Made by a program: the position numbers and the translations under genes. A stretch of 64,000 nucleotides of DNA, taken from NCBI GenBank assembly GCA_029876055.1, contig CM056875.1:4179001-4243000 (forward strand), written 5' to 3'. How positions within the stretch are numbered: the first letter of the stretch is position 1; each line of letters begins with the position of its first letter. This document shows positions 33,576-44,701 of this stretch, piece after piece. The notes beneath the pieces were generated by a model. The model did no database searches, was not told where the DNA came from, and was given only the letters and a program-made list of their open reading frames with translations. Source of the stretch: Madurella fahalii (taxonomy: Eukaryota > Ascomycota > Sordariomycetes > Sordariales).

Positions 33576-36500
33576 AGAGACATCGACCAAACCATTCTTC
33601 AACTGTTCTTTGCGCTTGAGAGTCGAGACTCGTGTGGGTACCGCCATGTCGGGTTTGCTCGTCTGAGAGTGGATCCCCTCTGGCAATGGCCCGGAGTTAC
33701 CTCCGAGTCCCCATGATTTGCCCGGGCTCCTAATTGGCAGAAGGGGCGGAGGGGAGAAACGCCCCTCATACATGGATGTTTCGCTTAGGCTCTCGCAACG
33801 GTTGCAGTTCGTGGCTCAAGGACAGAGATTATATATAGCGTACAAGAACGGAAAAAGACTACTGTCGGCTCGAACTGTCGTTGCGGACTGCGGCTGAGAG
33901 CTCTGCAATGGCCGCGGTTGTTCAGGTCTCTGCTTTGTGGGGCTGCGGATTGCACTACCTTAGCACAGCAGTTAGCATCTTAGTTTCCGCATTGCAGCAC
34001 CGGGCTCGTCGCTTCTATGCGTAGCACGTTTGTTGACGCCCTCTCTCGCCGGGTAAACGAATGGATAACGGTAAAAACCACGGGTGGCGTGGTCAAGGTC
34101 GCATTGGGTTGAGAAGGTAGTCTTCTCGGTGGTGCCCTGAATGGGCATGAGATCAGGATGATCAACGACCCCTGGCAAGGAGTTTGAAGAGGAATGATCG
34201 TTCGATTCCCTCCCAGGTCGCCGGTGCTCTGACCCACCACCAACGGCGAAGCTGACGGTGAGCGTAACCCCACCCTGACCTCCACCCGGTTTGGCAGGAT
34301 CCTACCTGCGGCCGTGCGGCGGCTTCGATCGTTGTTTGTGGCAGGTGACGGATTCTCGTCAGATTTGTTCGCGTTACTTGCACCGTCTAGGCATTTGGAA
34401 TGTTGATTGGCAACCGACCACGGCTTACCCCGCTGCGCACCCGGCTCTTTCGACAAGTGACCGACACGAAACTGCAGATCCCCATCCACCAAGTATGATG
34501 GTCCTGGCACACCGCACCTTTGTCTGCCCATGAGAGGGCACCTCCGCAAGTTGCCGCCGGGACACCTATTGAAGTGGTGGATTACCTATCTTGAAAAAGA
34601 TACCGCAGTTTTAGCTTATCCAAACTCCCGTCACATGTGATCCTGTCGTGACCCTAGCCGGGCGACTCCAAGGCACGCAGAAAATCGAATAATTGGTCGG
34701 CTAACTCGGATCATTGGAGCACGCGGGATGCTGTGTTGTGTTGGTCTGAATACATATCTCCGGATGCACAATTCGACCTGAGAAATATTACTATACTGTA
34801 CAGGGCGCGAAGCGCTGCAAGAGGGCCGAGCGTGGGGGGAAGAGGGCGACGAATTGCGGAGAATGGTCTCGGAGCGTTCGGGCCCCGGGAGACTCCCAAA
34901 CCCTCGGACCCTCACCCGCACTCCTGGGCCTTGTTCTCACAGCTGATTGGAGGATACGCCACGACGCCATGGTGGTGGCCCCCCGTGGGCCCCGAGAAGG
35001 GCAGTCTGCAGTAAATTACAGGCACATACGCCAGCCGGCCATTTTCTTGGGCGGGCCGTGAGCAAGGCGGTTGCAAGACCTGCACAGTCGATCACTCGAG
35101 AGTGGGATTTGCCAGTACACTCTGACGAACCTGGAGCCATATGGCGAGGCGAGGCTGTGTGGGAGGGACGGGAAAACGGCCCTTCTATCTTTGCTCAGTG
35201 CACCCTGTGACGCAATCCTGGCGACCCATGTTCGGAGTCAGTCAGACAGCCTCCCGCGAATTCGCTCGGGCGGAAGCAACCAGGAGCATTGGCCGATAAG
35301 CCTAGACCGTTGGCCAGCAAAGCAAGTGCCTGCGAGAATGTGTCTTCTGCGAAGCTTTGAAACCCCAAAGAATGCGTGGCTTGGTTCATATTGACGCGTC
35401 GACAATGCGTTTGTCTGTGTCCTTCGAAGCTTCCGCCCGATCGGGCGGCGGTGACTCGGTGCGGCAAACCTTCCGCTCTTGGAACAAAACAAGTCTCGAT
35501 TCCAGCCAAGCTGGACCAGCCCCGGCGCTACTGCGGATACAGTTCAATACTTGTTGGAGCGGCTCTTGGGACAGGGACCCAGGCTCGAAATCTATCACAG
35601 TACAAATTACAATTCACCAGCTGGCAAACGAAAACCAATAAATAAAGATAGGACAAACACGAACTTCAGAGCAAGGGTACGCAAGACTCAAAACAGCTAA
35701 ATCATGCTCGACAGCTGTTACCTGGTAAAAAATTGGGTTGGTAGTCTGTTGCTTTGAATTGCGATATTTCCACGTGGATGTATACGATACTGTGCCTCCC
35801 ATGCTCTTGAGGTTACGCGCTAAGTTGGCGAACAATTAACAAGGACTGGGATGCAAATTGACTAAACTCAATGGGCAATGACCTCGAGAGATACATTTAG
35901 GACGCGTCCATGACGCTCGGCTGCAAATGCCGAGGTCAGCAGCCCAGAGGATGTAGCGCAGGCGCAGCGCAGCGAGGAGAGGCACGGTGCGGCGCCACCA
36001 GCCTCCCAGCAAGGGTGGTTCCATTTATGTACTAATCTGGGGTTATCATGGCCAAGCGGCTTCCAAATCATGACGAGATGGAGCCACTGGAAGAAAGTCT
36101 GGAAGCCTCTTTATCCCAGAAGAGAGCCTTCCATTTGAGTAGCCGAGGGAGCCGTGCTCTTCTCCAGGATCCCGGCACCTTGTCTGATCCTGGCTATGCT
36201 TCGAAACCCCATGGCCCACCAATTTCCCAGTCTCTGCAACCCGTCGCTTCTCCGCTTGAAGGAGTACTCCGGCCTGTCAGCCACGCTTTTGCAGAGTTTG
36301 GAAGGCGAGGCAGCGCAGTCCGGGTCGCCGTCTCTCTCGCTCACTCGCTCGACTGCTGCGTCGGCGTCGTGTTGAAAGCATAGCCCACGTTGTACCAGGT
36401 ACGTCCGTCGAGCAGGGGTCCGTTGCTACCCAGTCCCAAGCTTGTGGTCAGAGCGACCCCCAACAATGGACATCAGTCCTGGCCTCAAGCCCATCCCAAC

Positions 36501-38286
36501 TCTGACCCGCCATCGGGTCGGTCGGTCGGTACTGCACGGTGCTGTACTCGCCAATGGAGCGTGCGGCAAGCAGCCAGGGCACGGTGCGGAATATGACCCT
36601 TGTTTATCTAAGGACGCCGTGAGGGCGGGTGGGCGCAAGTTGGGTTGCATGGGCGCTCGCTCCCTCGCTCGCTGCCCTCCTCCCCCGCCTGCACCCTGCC
36701 AACCACGCGCCTCATGCATGGCACATTGTGTTGTCTGTCAAAATTCCGTGAACACTCGGGTACTTTAGTATGTAAGGTACGTACTGTGTAGTCATACAGT
36801 GAGTAGTGATATTGCGCTTCATGCTGACCCGTTTTCCTCCTGTCCTTGCCTCCCGTTGCCCTGCTTAAGTCGCTTCAGGTACGTACTGTTCGGTTTTTTT
36901 TTTTTTTTTTTTTCTTTTCCCTTTTTCTTTTCATGCGTTTCTAACCGATTCTGGGCAGAGTCTGATCGGGAGCTGGGCATTTGCATCCAGATTTCGTTAG
37001 CACTTTGTCACTCGGATGGTGATAGCGCGTCCGCCCCCGTTTTTCCCCACAGCCAACGTTACACACACACATTGTCGAGCCGAGTCGAGCTCTCTTGGCC
37101 TGGGCCGTTGCCTGCTCAGCTCTCAAATCGCTGGTGTCTTCCTGGCATCGCGCGTCGTGCCATCAAATCAAAACCACCTCTCCGCACCCCTCCGCTCGGG
37201 ACGCTCCACCAACGCCCTCGCCGCCGAATAAAAAGACCAACGGAAAAAGGAACTTAGGAGGGGCAAGGAAAAGAGCAGGGTGTGATCTTTCTTTGCTGTG
37301 TTACCATCGTCGCGCCGCGCATTCTCTCTCGTTAGTGCCGCTGGCTGACAGCTCGTTTACCTGCTCGCCGTGAGTCTGGGTAAGGTAGCCCTCCTTCGGC
37401 ATCTGTCACCGCCTATCCGGCTCTTTTTGTCTCCCCCGAGCAAACGGAACTGCAGGACAAAACGGCAAACTGGACAGACCACGGAGGGGCGGAAAGCGAC
37501 AGACACCAAAAAGCAACCCTCGCTCCACTAGGCCGTCCTGAAGCTGTTCCGACAAGGCCGCCCATTCGCCCAGGACCCGAGCAACTGGCGTGCTAGCAGA
37601 GCCCGCTTTAACTCGAAAAGATCCAGAGAGAGCATCCTTGATCGGGTGGGTCCACCCGTTTGCACGCCTTTGGCTTGTCCCAGCAGAACCGGCCCCAGCT
37701 CTCCACCATCCTGGTTCGGCTAGGCTAGGGTCCTTGAGACTTGCTCGACAGGGTTGAATTCCGAGCTCAATTTGTTTTCTCTCCATCAGGGCCCCCAAAC
37801 ACCGCCTGCCCAGCGACTTCTGTCATTGACCGTCTTTTGCGGCCGGTCCGTCGGCACCTTTTGCACCGCCCGGCAGGCCTCGCGCACGCCAGTCTGTGCC
37901 TGTACATGCTCTGTACGGTAACCTGATACGCGATCTCTCTAGACCCCAGAGAGAAAGGAGCTGCCCGACCTTGTGCGCTCCCGGCCTGCCGAAACCCGCA
38001 TCCTTGAACCGAGCTCTTGTCTTTTCGCCCTCTCCCCACTCCTCCCACCCCCAAAACCTACGAAACGCGCAACCCGGACCGTTGCTGCCCAACTGTTGGT
38101 TCCGCGCGGGTCGAAGTTGCTTTGTCGCCGCGAGTCGTGTGTGAGCGAGCAAGGCTCAGCTGGGGGGGTTGGTTAGCTCTTCTCGCCGCTGACACTCGCC
38201 AAAACTTTGTCCTCGCAAACACAGGTTTATGAGGTCGCTCGGCCGGTTGCTTCTGCGCTCCAACACTCAAGAGTAAACTCTCGTCG

Positions 38287-38303
38287 TGCGCGCGCGCGCG
38301 CGC
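38287..38303. repeat. Alternating CG/GC run
   Basis: An uninterrupted alternating purine-pyrimidine CG run about 215 bases upstream of the regulator's ATG at 38518. Such runs can adopt Z-DNA under negative supercoiling. Confidence 0.85.
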
Positions 38304-38517
38304 TCAACAGCGGGTTTGAGGCTCACAAGTCACGGGATCTGCCGACTCCCTGTCTCTCCTCCCAAGCCGGGCTCTCTCCCCGCTTGTATTCCATGCTGCC
38401 GGGGCAAAGCTTTGTCCATGGGGTCACTGCTCCTGCCGCTTGTTGCCTGACCGTGTTCCTGGCCACCGCTGTCCGGGTCTTGACGTTCATGTACATACAT
38501 ATATAAAGGCCCCAGCC

Positions 38518-41500
38518 ATGGACCCAGGGCCGCCCGACTCCAAGCGCCCCCGTCTGTCGACTGGCCCGGCATGGTCAGCAGGCGGCTCGCACCACGGAGT
38601 GTCGCTGCTTCATCCCACTCCCTCCCCCACGGCTGGCCAGTTGCCTCATCATCCCCCACCGTCGACCCAATACCAACAATCCTCACCTCTCTCGTTCGCT
38701 CGCCCTACCGGTCCAGGGGATCCTCACCAGCCACCAGCACCACCACCACCACCACCACCCCCGCCGCCTCCCCCTCCTGTCCAGACATCCATCGATGACC
38801 GACGACACCATGAGCCCGACAGGTTCCCGCCAATGCAAGAACACAGACAGCCTCCGCACTCCCCGGCACACCCGGCCTTTCCAGGGTATCCTCCGAGAGA
38901 GCCGATGATCAAGGCGGATCCGTCCGATGACACGCTCCCCCAGCTTCGCAGACCCCTCTCGACAGGCACACCCCAGGATAACATGACGCCGGTGACGCCG
39001 CATTCTGCAGTCCCGCCACAGTCTCAGCCGTACGGCGACGACAAGCGGCATATGAGCTATGACAACGGCCCGCAACTACCCATGTACAGTAGGCAACCGA
39101 GCTATGGGCCGCCGCCGACCCCCTTGCCGCACGCGCAGCCCTACGAGTACGCGCAGCCATATGGATCTCACCATGGCGAACTTCCGTATCCGATTCATGT
39201 CGCCGCCGCGACCGGAAAGCGCAAGGCGCAGAGGGCGTCGCAGGTTCGTCTCCCTGTTTTGTTGGGCATGGTTTGGATCGAGGAACGCTGACTATGCATG
39301 TACTAGGCTTGTGATATGTGCCGACAGCTCAAAGCTAAATGCGATGAGCTAAAGCCTTGCAAGAGCTGCAAGGAGAAGAAGGTCGAATGCAAGTATCGAG
39401 AAGCTGTTCCAAAACAGTAGGTTTTCCCCGTTCTTTTCATCCCAGCATCGATTTCCTTTATATCCGCCACTGATGCCCGTGATGCAGGCAAGACAAAATA
39501 GCTCAGGACATCTTGGAAACGCTTGTGATGCTGCGGAACGAGTTTGGCGCGTTCAACCAGCGCATAAGCAAACTTGAGCATGCCGTGAAGCGTATTGCAC
39601 CGTCGGCTGACCTCCAGCCCGAGCCGATGCAAGAAGATGAGGACCGGCCAGGATCGGCCGACTCGGCTGCGCCTATAGCTGAAGAGGGCTACACGTCGTC
39701 ACCGGGAGACACGGTAACAGGAACACAGGCGCCCATCGACTCTCTCGAGGCCCGGACCATCACGCGCATTATGGAGGACGAGGTGGAAGTCGAGCCTGGC
39801 CCTTTTGTGCGGCCCGGCGTCCCATCCATCCCGCCCAACCACACCACCTTGGCGGCTTTCTTGCTCAAGTGGCGGCCCATCGAACGCCTCGTCCGGCCCT
39901 ACTTGGAGGCCGAGAACGTCAAGTACGTGGATGAGTTCCCAATCCGCCAGGAAGAAAGGCGTGGCCTTCTCCGAGTCTGGGGTCGCGGTGAGGGTCTGGA
40001 TAGCAGTCGGGGTGACAAGGAAGCAATCCGCGATTTGGGTGTGATGGAGATCCGGGACGACTATTCAGACACAGGCGCCCCCTCGCCTGCAGACTGCTGG
40101 GGCGGTATCGGCAGCTCGCCCGGCCCGGTCGACGGTAAGCCTGTCATCGGGGTTCAGGCGCCTGATTTCACCGAACCTACGGTGTGGAAATACGTCAAGA
40201 GTTTCCAGGACAACATCCAGAACATGCATCCGCTCATCATACCGATGGAGCTGAACGCCATGGTGAAGCTGTTTCTGGACAGCGTCCAGCAGAGCATGAA
40301 CAGGCAGTCAAGGGGCACCAGTATCGCAAAATTTGTGTCAACCACGCAGTCGGAGACGGGCTCCAAGAGGAAGCGGTCTCCGGCACCCGATGGCGCAGAG
40401 TCGCCGTCGGTACCGCAAAAGCAGTCCAAGCCCATGTTCCAGCGATCCATCAACAACGCCGTCGTCTTGTTGGTGCTTGCGCTGGGCAAGGTTTGTCTCC
40501 ACAAAGACAAGATTCCCGACGTGGTCCCGGTTAGCGACGTCTCGCATGGGTCGCCGCTGGCACGGAATGGGTACCCGGCATCTCCGGTCCAGGGGTCGCC
40601 ACCCTCGCACTCGTCGCACTCGCACTCGGCCGGCCTCCCGTCTCCCAAGGAAGCCGCCGAGCGGCCCGGCCTCAGCAGGCGTTCCTCGTTCCAGGGGCCG
40701 GGACCGTCTGCCAAGGCGGGAACATCTCTGAAGAGGAACCTGGATGTTATTCCGGGATTGGACTACTTTGCCTATGCCACTGACATAATGGGGGGCCAGC
40801 TGGCCGGGACCAGCCTTCGGCATGTCTATGCGTACATCCTGGCCGGGCTGTATCACGGGCAACTGGGGAGGGTGCTAGAAAGCTATGCGTACATCAAGGA
40901 AGCCGGCTGGGCTCTGCAGATCAAGATGAGACCGTGAGATCCTCCGCCCTTTGCTGTCGCCGTCATCTCTTGCTAACCCCCGATGCACAGGAGCGTGGAC
41001 CGGTTCAGGAAGCTGCACGAGAACGCACTACGTAGCGACCAGGACCAGAGCGCGGTAACCGAGAAATCTGACAACCAGATTGTCTTTGCCTTTTGGACAT
41101 GTCTGCAGCTGGAAAGGTCGGTTCATTCGAAGGGCGGCACGCCCCTAAGTGGCTCTGGGCTGACCTCACACCAAACAGTGATATCATCGCGGAGCTTCCT
41201 CTTCCACAGTCGCACATCCTGGCATTCGAAGATATGATGCCATATCCGAATATTAATCTGGCCCAACAGCTAGGCTTTGACGGACATGTCCTTCGGAGCT
41301 ATCTCGCGCAGCTGTATCTGCGAAAGAGCCTGAACCAGATACATGGAATGCTGTACAACCCCGAGAAGCCGCATCCGCTCCAGGCCGCGGGCGGCAACAT
41401 TATTGAGTACATACAGAATTCTCTCGACATCAGGCGATTTGTGCCGGCAGAGTTCCAGTTCAACCACGGCGATCCGCCAGCCAAGGATATCTTATCCGCC

Positions 41501-42397
41501 AGGCTCCGTGCCAAATATTGGGGGGCACAGGTCATCACCTACCGGCCATTTGTCCGCCAGATCCTCGAATTCAACTACAACAAGCTGATGTCAAACGAGT
41601 CCCCCGTGTTCGGGTCCGGCGGCTTCCACAGCGGCGTCTCTGTGCCCGCCATCGCGCCGGACGCCAGCGACATCCCTCCGCAGGTGATCGAGTATGCCCA
41701 GAAGGGCGTCCATGCTCTGATTGAGAGCACCCGGGCGTTCCACGGAGTCAAGGACAAGCGATACGTCGTCACCAACATTTTCGGGACGGCCCATGCGTAA
41801 GGCGATCCCAGACGAATAAAACGAACCCCATGGGGGAGGATGATGAGGTGACTAACACAAAAGGGTTTCGCTAGGCAATGGGGCAATCTCCTCACGCTCT
41901 CGGCTGTCTTCAGAGATCCCACACTCCAAGAATTTGTCAACGAGAAGACGCTCAGAGAACTTTTCTCTAGGACGATTGCCTTCTTTAGGATCATCGCTCA
42001 CCCGACTAGCGCGCTCCATGTCGACCTGCGCATCCTGGAAGGGCTGGAGCACGAGCTTTGGGGAAAACACAACAGCAGTGGTATGGCTGTTGATCATCCT
42101 ACCGGGTCCAGTTTCTCGAGCACGACGAGCGGGGGACACGCGGTGCCGCCCGTGCCACCCCTGGCACCGATCTCCCCGATGCCGTCGATACAGCCTGCTC
42201 CGGGGCTACCTGGCATGAACCCACCGGGGACGCCCATTGAGGGTGGGATGCCGACGATGGGCCCAGCACGAACCCCGACTCTGGCAACGGCTTTGCCCGG
42301 GGTGGCCCACGGAGTCATGTCTGTTTCCGACACGGTTCATGCGGTGGTGGTATCTGGCGCGCTGCCTCCGATGCAACAACAACCGCCCATGTTGTAA
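38518..42397 (+). CDS. Large Zn(II)2Cys6 transcription factor with fungal-specific domain
   Basis: Nuclear regulator of 1182 residues. Six exons: 38518-39243, 39307-39416, 39488-40933, 40991-41116, 41179-41796 and 41875-42397. A disordered Pro/His/Ser-rich N-terminus with a poly-Pro run (about residues 78-91) precedes the zinc cluster. The cluster has Cys244, 247, 254, 260, 263 and 270 (C-x2-C-x6-C-x5-C-x2-C-x6-C), almost all coded by the small second exon. A predicted coiled coil follows (QDKIAQDILETLVMLRNEFG onward). The fungal-specific domain spans about 460-1050 and includes FWTCLQLERSDIIAELPLPQ, joined across intron 4. The last ~100 residues are Pro/Gly-rich and likely disordered. Target genes are unknown. 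It converges with ATG5. Confidence 0.93.
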
Positions 42398-43351
42398 AAT
42401 GCCTGGTTGAGCCCGGAAGGGGGGGAGTGGTGGCGGTCTCTGTTGTTGTTAATTAGTATTTTTAGTTTTGTTTTTTGGAGGGTTTCCTCGGCGTCCTCGG
42501 CGTCCTAGGCGTCCACCCCGATATCCAGCCTCATTACTCAGCATCTGTCCGGTCGACGGACAATCCCGTTCTTTTTCGGCATGCCACGCAGAACCAACCT
42601 GGGACAAAAGTAACAATAAGAGAGGTTTCAGCTGCCAAAGGGGGCCGGGGTGGAGGTTGGTGGGGAAACTTTGTACGATGGAAAAGAGTGTGGTCGCCCC
42701 CGGCCATTTGATCCGTTTCTCGTCCCAACCGGGGATGCCATGAGGCTTTTTTTTTTTTTTTTCATCCTTTTTTTTTTCAGCATGCATATCCATCGTCTTA
42801 TCGGGGAGACACTGTTTCATAGCATTTGCATGGCCTTTTTCTTGTTTTGACGTTATTCTTGGGAGAGAAGTATCGGGGCGGCTTTGCGGCGGAGATACCA
42901 CTATGTGTGAACGTGTCTATGGTTCCATCATATTAGGGGCGGCGGCGGTTATCTGATGCGTGGTTCATCTTCCTGTCGGTTGGTTTGTTCCCGCTTTTCA
43001 CTACTTTTTAACCCTAGCAACCGCACACCCATTATCATACATTCCCTTCCCAATGTCTGTCAGCAACATCCCGTATCTACGTTTAACTCATTTTTCCCGA
43101 CACTTCTGCTGCGAGAGTGTTCTTCAACGGGCAGTTCATCCTTATTTACATATCGGAGGGTCCCACCGAGCCAAGAATTGGCTTCCCTGGCACCATCCCC
43201 CATTTTCCTTATTCAATTTTTTTATTTTATTTTTTTTATCTAATACAAGACTTGCCCGGTGTTGGCCTGGACCATGTGGGGACTTGGCACACGATACGCA
43301 TGCACAAAGGAAGAAGAGCGGGAAGATTTGCATGGCAAAAAGGGGCATGCA

Positions 43352-43389
<38 letters not shown>

Positions 43390-43619
43390 TGAGCGGTAGA
43401 TGGTGGATGGGTCAAACACACACATGGAGAGGGACTGCGCCGATAGAAGAGGAGTAGCCGCCGTACAGAAAGTGACCACTAAAGCTACCCATTCACGGGT
43501 AGCTTTGCGGTTGGCTTGGACACCATTAAATATACATGTATTACTGGCAGAGATACGTCGATCTCCGCTTGTGAACGATTCGTTGGTTGTTGGCTACGCA
43601 GCTAACCGGACCGTCTTTC
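42398..43619. other. Convergent 3' region of the regulator and ATG5
   Basis: No gene seen. Contains the 3' ends of both genes, T-runs at 42748-42778 and 43219-43238, and a TG microsatellite at 43353-43386. Confidence 0.6.
43353..43386 (+). repeat. TG dinucleotide microsatellite
   Basis: A long uninterrupted TG run in the ATG5 downstream region. Length is likely to vary between strains; it can also form Z-DNA. Confidence 0.95.
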
Positions 43620-44701
43620 TCATAAGAGAACCACACAGAGACATAACCACCCGTCTGGATAGGCGGCCTCACGCATGAGCTCCTCGAGCGGTGCCCTAAA
43701 GGGTACGGGGGCGCCATGGAGCATCACGTTTGCCAGGATGGGATCGCGGCTGCTGGGGAAGAGATCTGGGAGGAGGTTTTTGAGGGCAGGGCCTAGTGTT
43801 TGCGGAGACCCTTCATTCCACCGCCCCGATGTTACGTCAGTTGGCGGTGTGCCAGTTTGGGGCATGACGGCAGCAAAGACAAACGGAGAAGGGAAGAAAG
43901 GAAACGGCGACATACTGTTGGGTAACCGCGGCGGGATCAAGGTCTGTACCACCTTGAATGAGCCCTGGGTTGCGTCGTTGGCATCTTTCGGCGAGGACGG
44001 GATGTAGATGCGGATGGGGACGTTCTTCAGGGGCGTTGGCGTATTGAGCAGGCGGCTGTTGATCCTGCTGAAGGAAACGTAGTCATCTGTGATTTGATAA
44101 CCAGAACATGTGTCAGTCAGTCGGCCCGGCTCCGCACGAGGAGAAACGAGACGGGAGCCGAGGGAAGAAAAAAAAAATAAAAATAAAAAGAAAGGAGCTA
44201 CTTACTGTCCTGCACGGCGTTCCAGAGAGCGGTGCTGTGCTCCTTGGAGAGACTCATGATCTGCTTTGCGTTGCCGTTCCGCACAAAGTCGGCCTCCTTG
44301 GCCGAGTTGGTGAAGGTGTCGCCAATGTCCCACTCGGGCCCGTCGGCCACGACCAGGCGCCAGGGCAGGGCGGGCTGGTACAGGTCGACCAGCAGCCCCA
44401 CTGCGAGGTTTCGGAGCTGTATCTCCTCGTGATGGAAGCTCGAACAGGACGTGGCGTAGTATGCCGTCAGGCGCGGGAGGAGGAGGGCTAGGTAGCTGAA
44501 GCGCGGAACCGAGACGATGAAGGGGTTGGCGGGCTGCGATGCGTGGGTGATGTGCAGCGGCACCTGCAGGTTCCAGAGCGTCTGCAAGAGCGGCGTGGCT
44601 GCATCGGAGCCGCCGCCGCCGCCGTTGCTGCCGTCGACGATGCGGGGACCGCCGCGGACGGGCGAGGCGGCTGGGGACGACGAGGGCGATGCCGAGGCCA
44701 T
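43620..44701 (-). CDS. ATG5: Autophagy protein 5
   Basis: Atg5 is joined to Atg12 and works with Atg16 to lipidate Atg8 on forming autophagosomes. Exons are 44701-44206, 44086-43916 and 43810-43620, giving 285 residues. Recognised by LWNLQVPLHITHA and PRFSYLALLLPRLTAYY at the start, and QTLGPALKNLLPDLFPS and LHGAPVPFRAPLEELMREAA near the end. The likely Atg12 acceptor is Lys135 in NSAKEADFVRNG, matching the MKEADAL site known in the family. Intron 43811-43915 is 105 nt and stop-free in frame; reading through it would add 35 residues not expected in the family, whereas splicing gives LPNRSPQTLG. Start at ATG 44701. A CTG/GCT repeat sits in the 5' leader (44758-44777). Confidence 0.95.

Larger units (their letters stand above)
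32240..38517. other. 6.3-kb gene-poor region
   Basis: No gene is supported on either strand. It contains an AT-rich repeat block (33485-33575), a perfect GTAC-type palindrome (33131-33148), T-runs (33556-33573, 36895-36913), a CG repeat (38287-38303) and many short random frames. The last 1.5 kb, rich in CT and short uORF-like frames, are probably promoter and long leader of the large regulator gene at 38518. Confidence 0.55.

Noticed and set aside
38505..38513. TATATAAAG as promoter TATA box of the large regulator
   Set aside because: It ends a few bases before the ATG, too close for a core promoter of this start.
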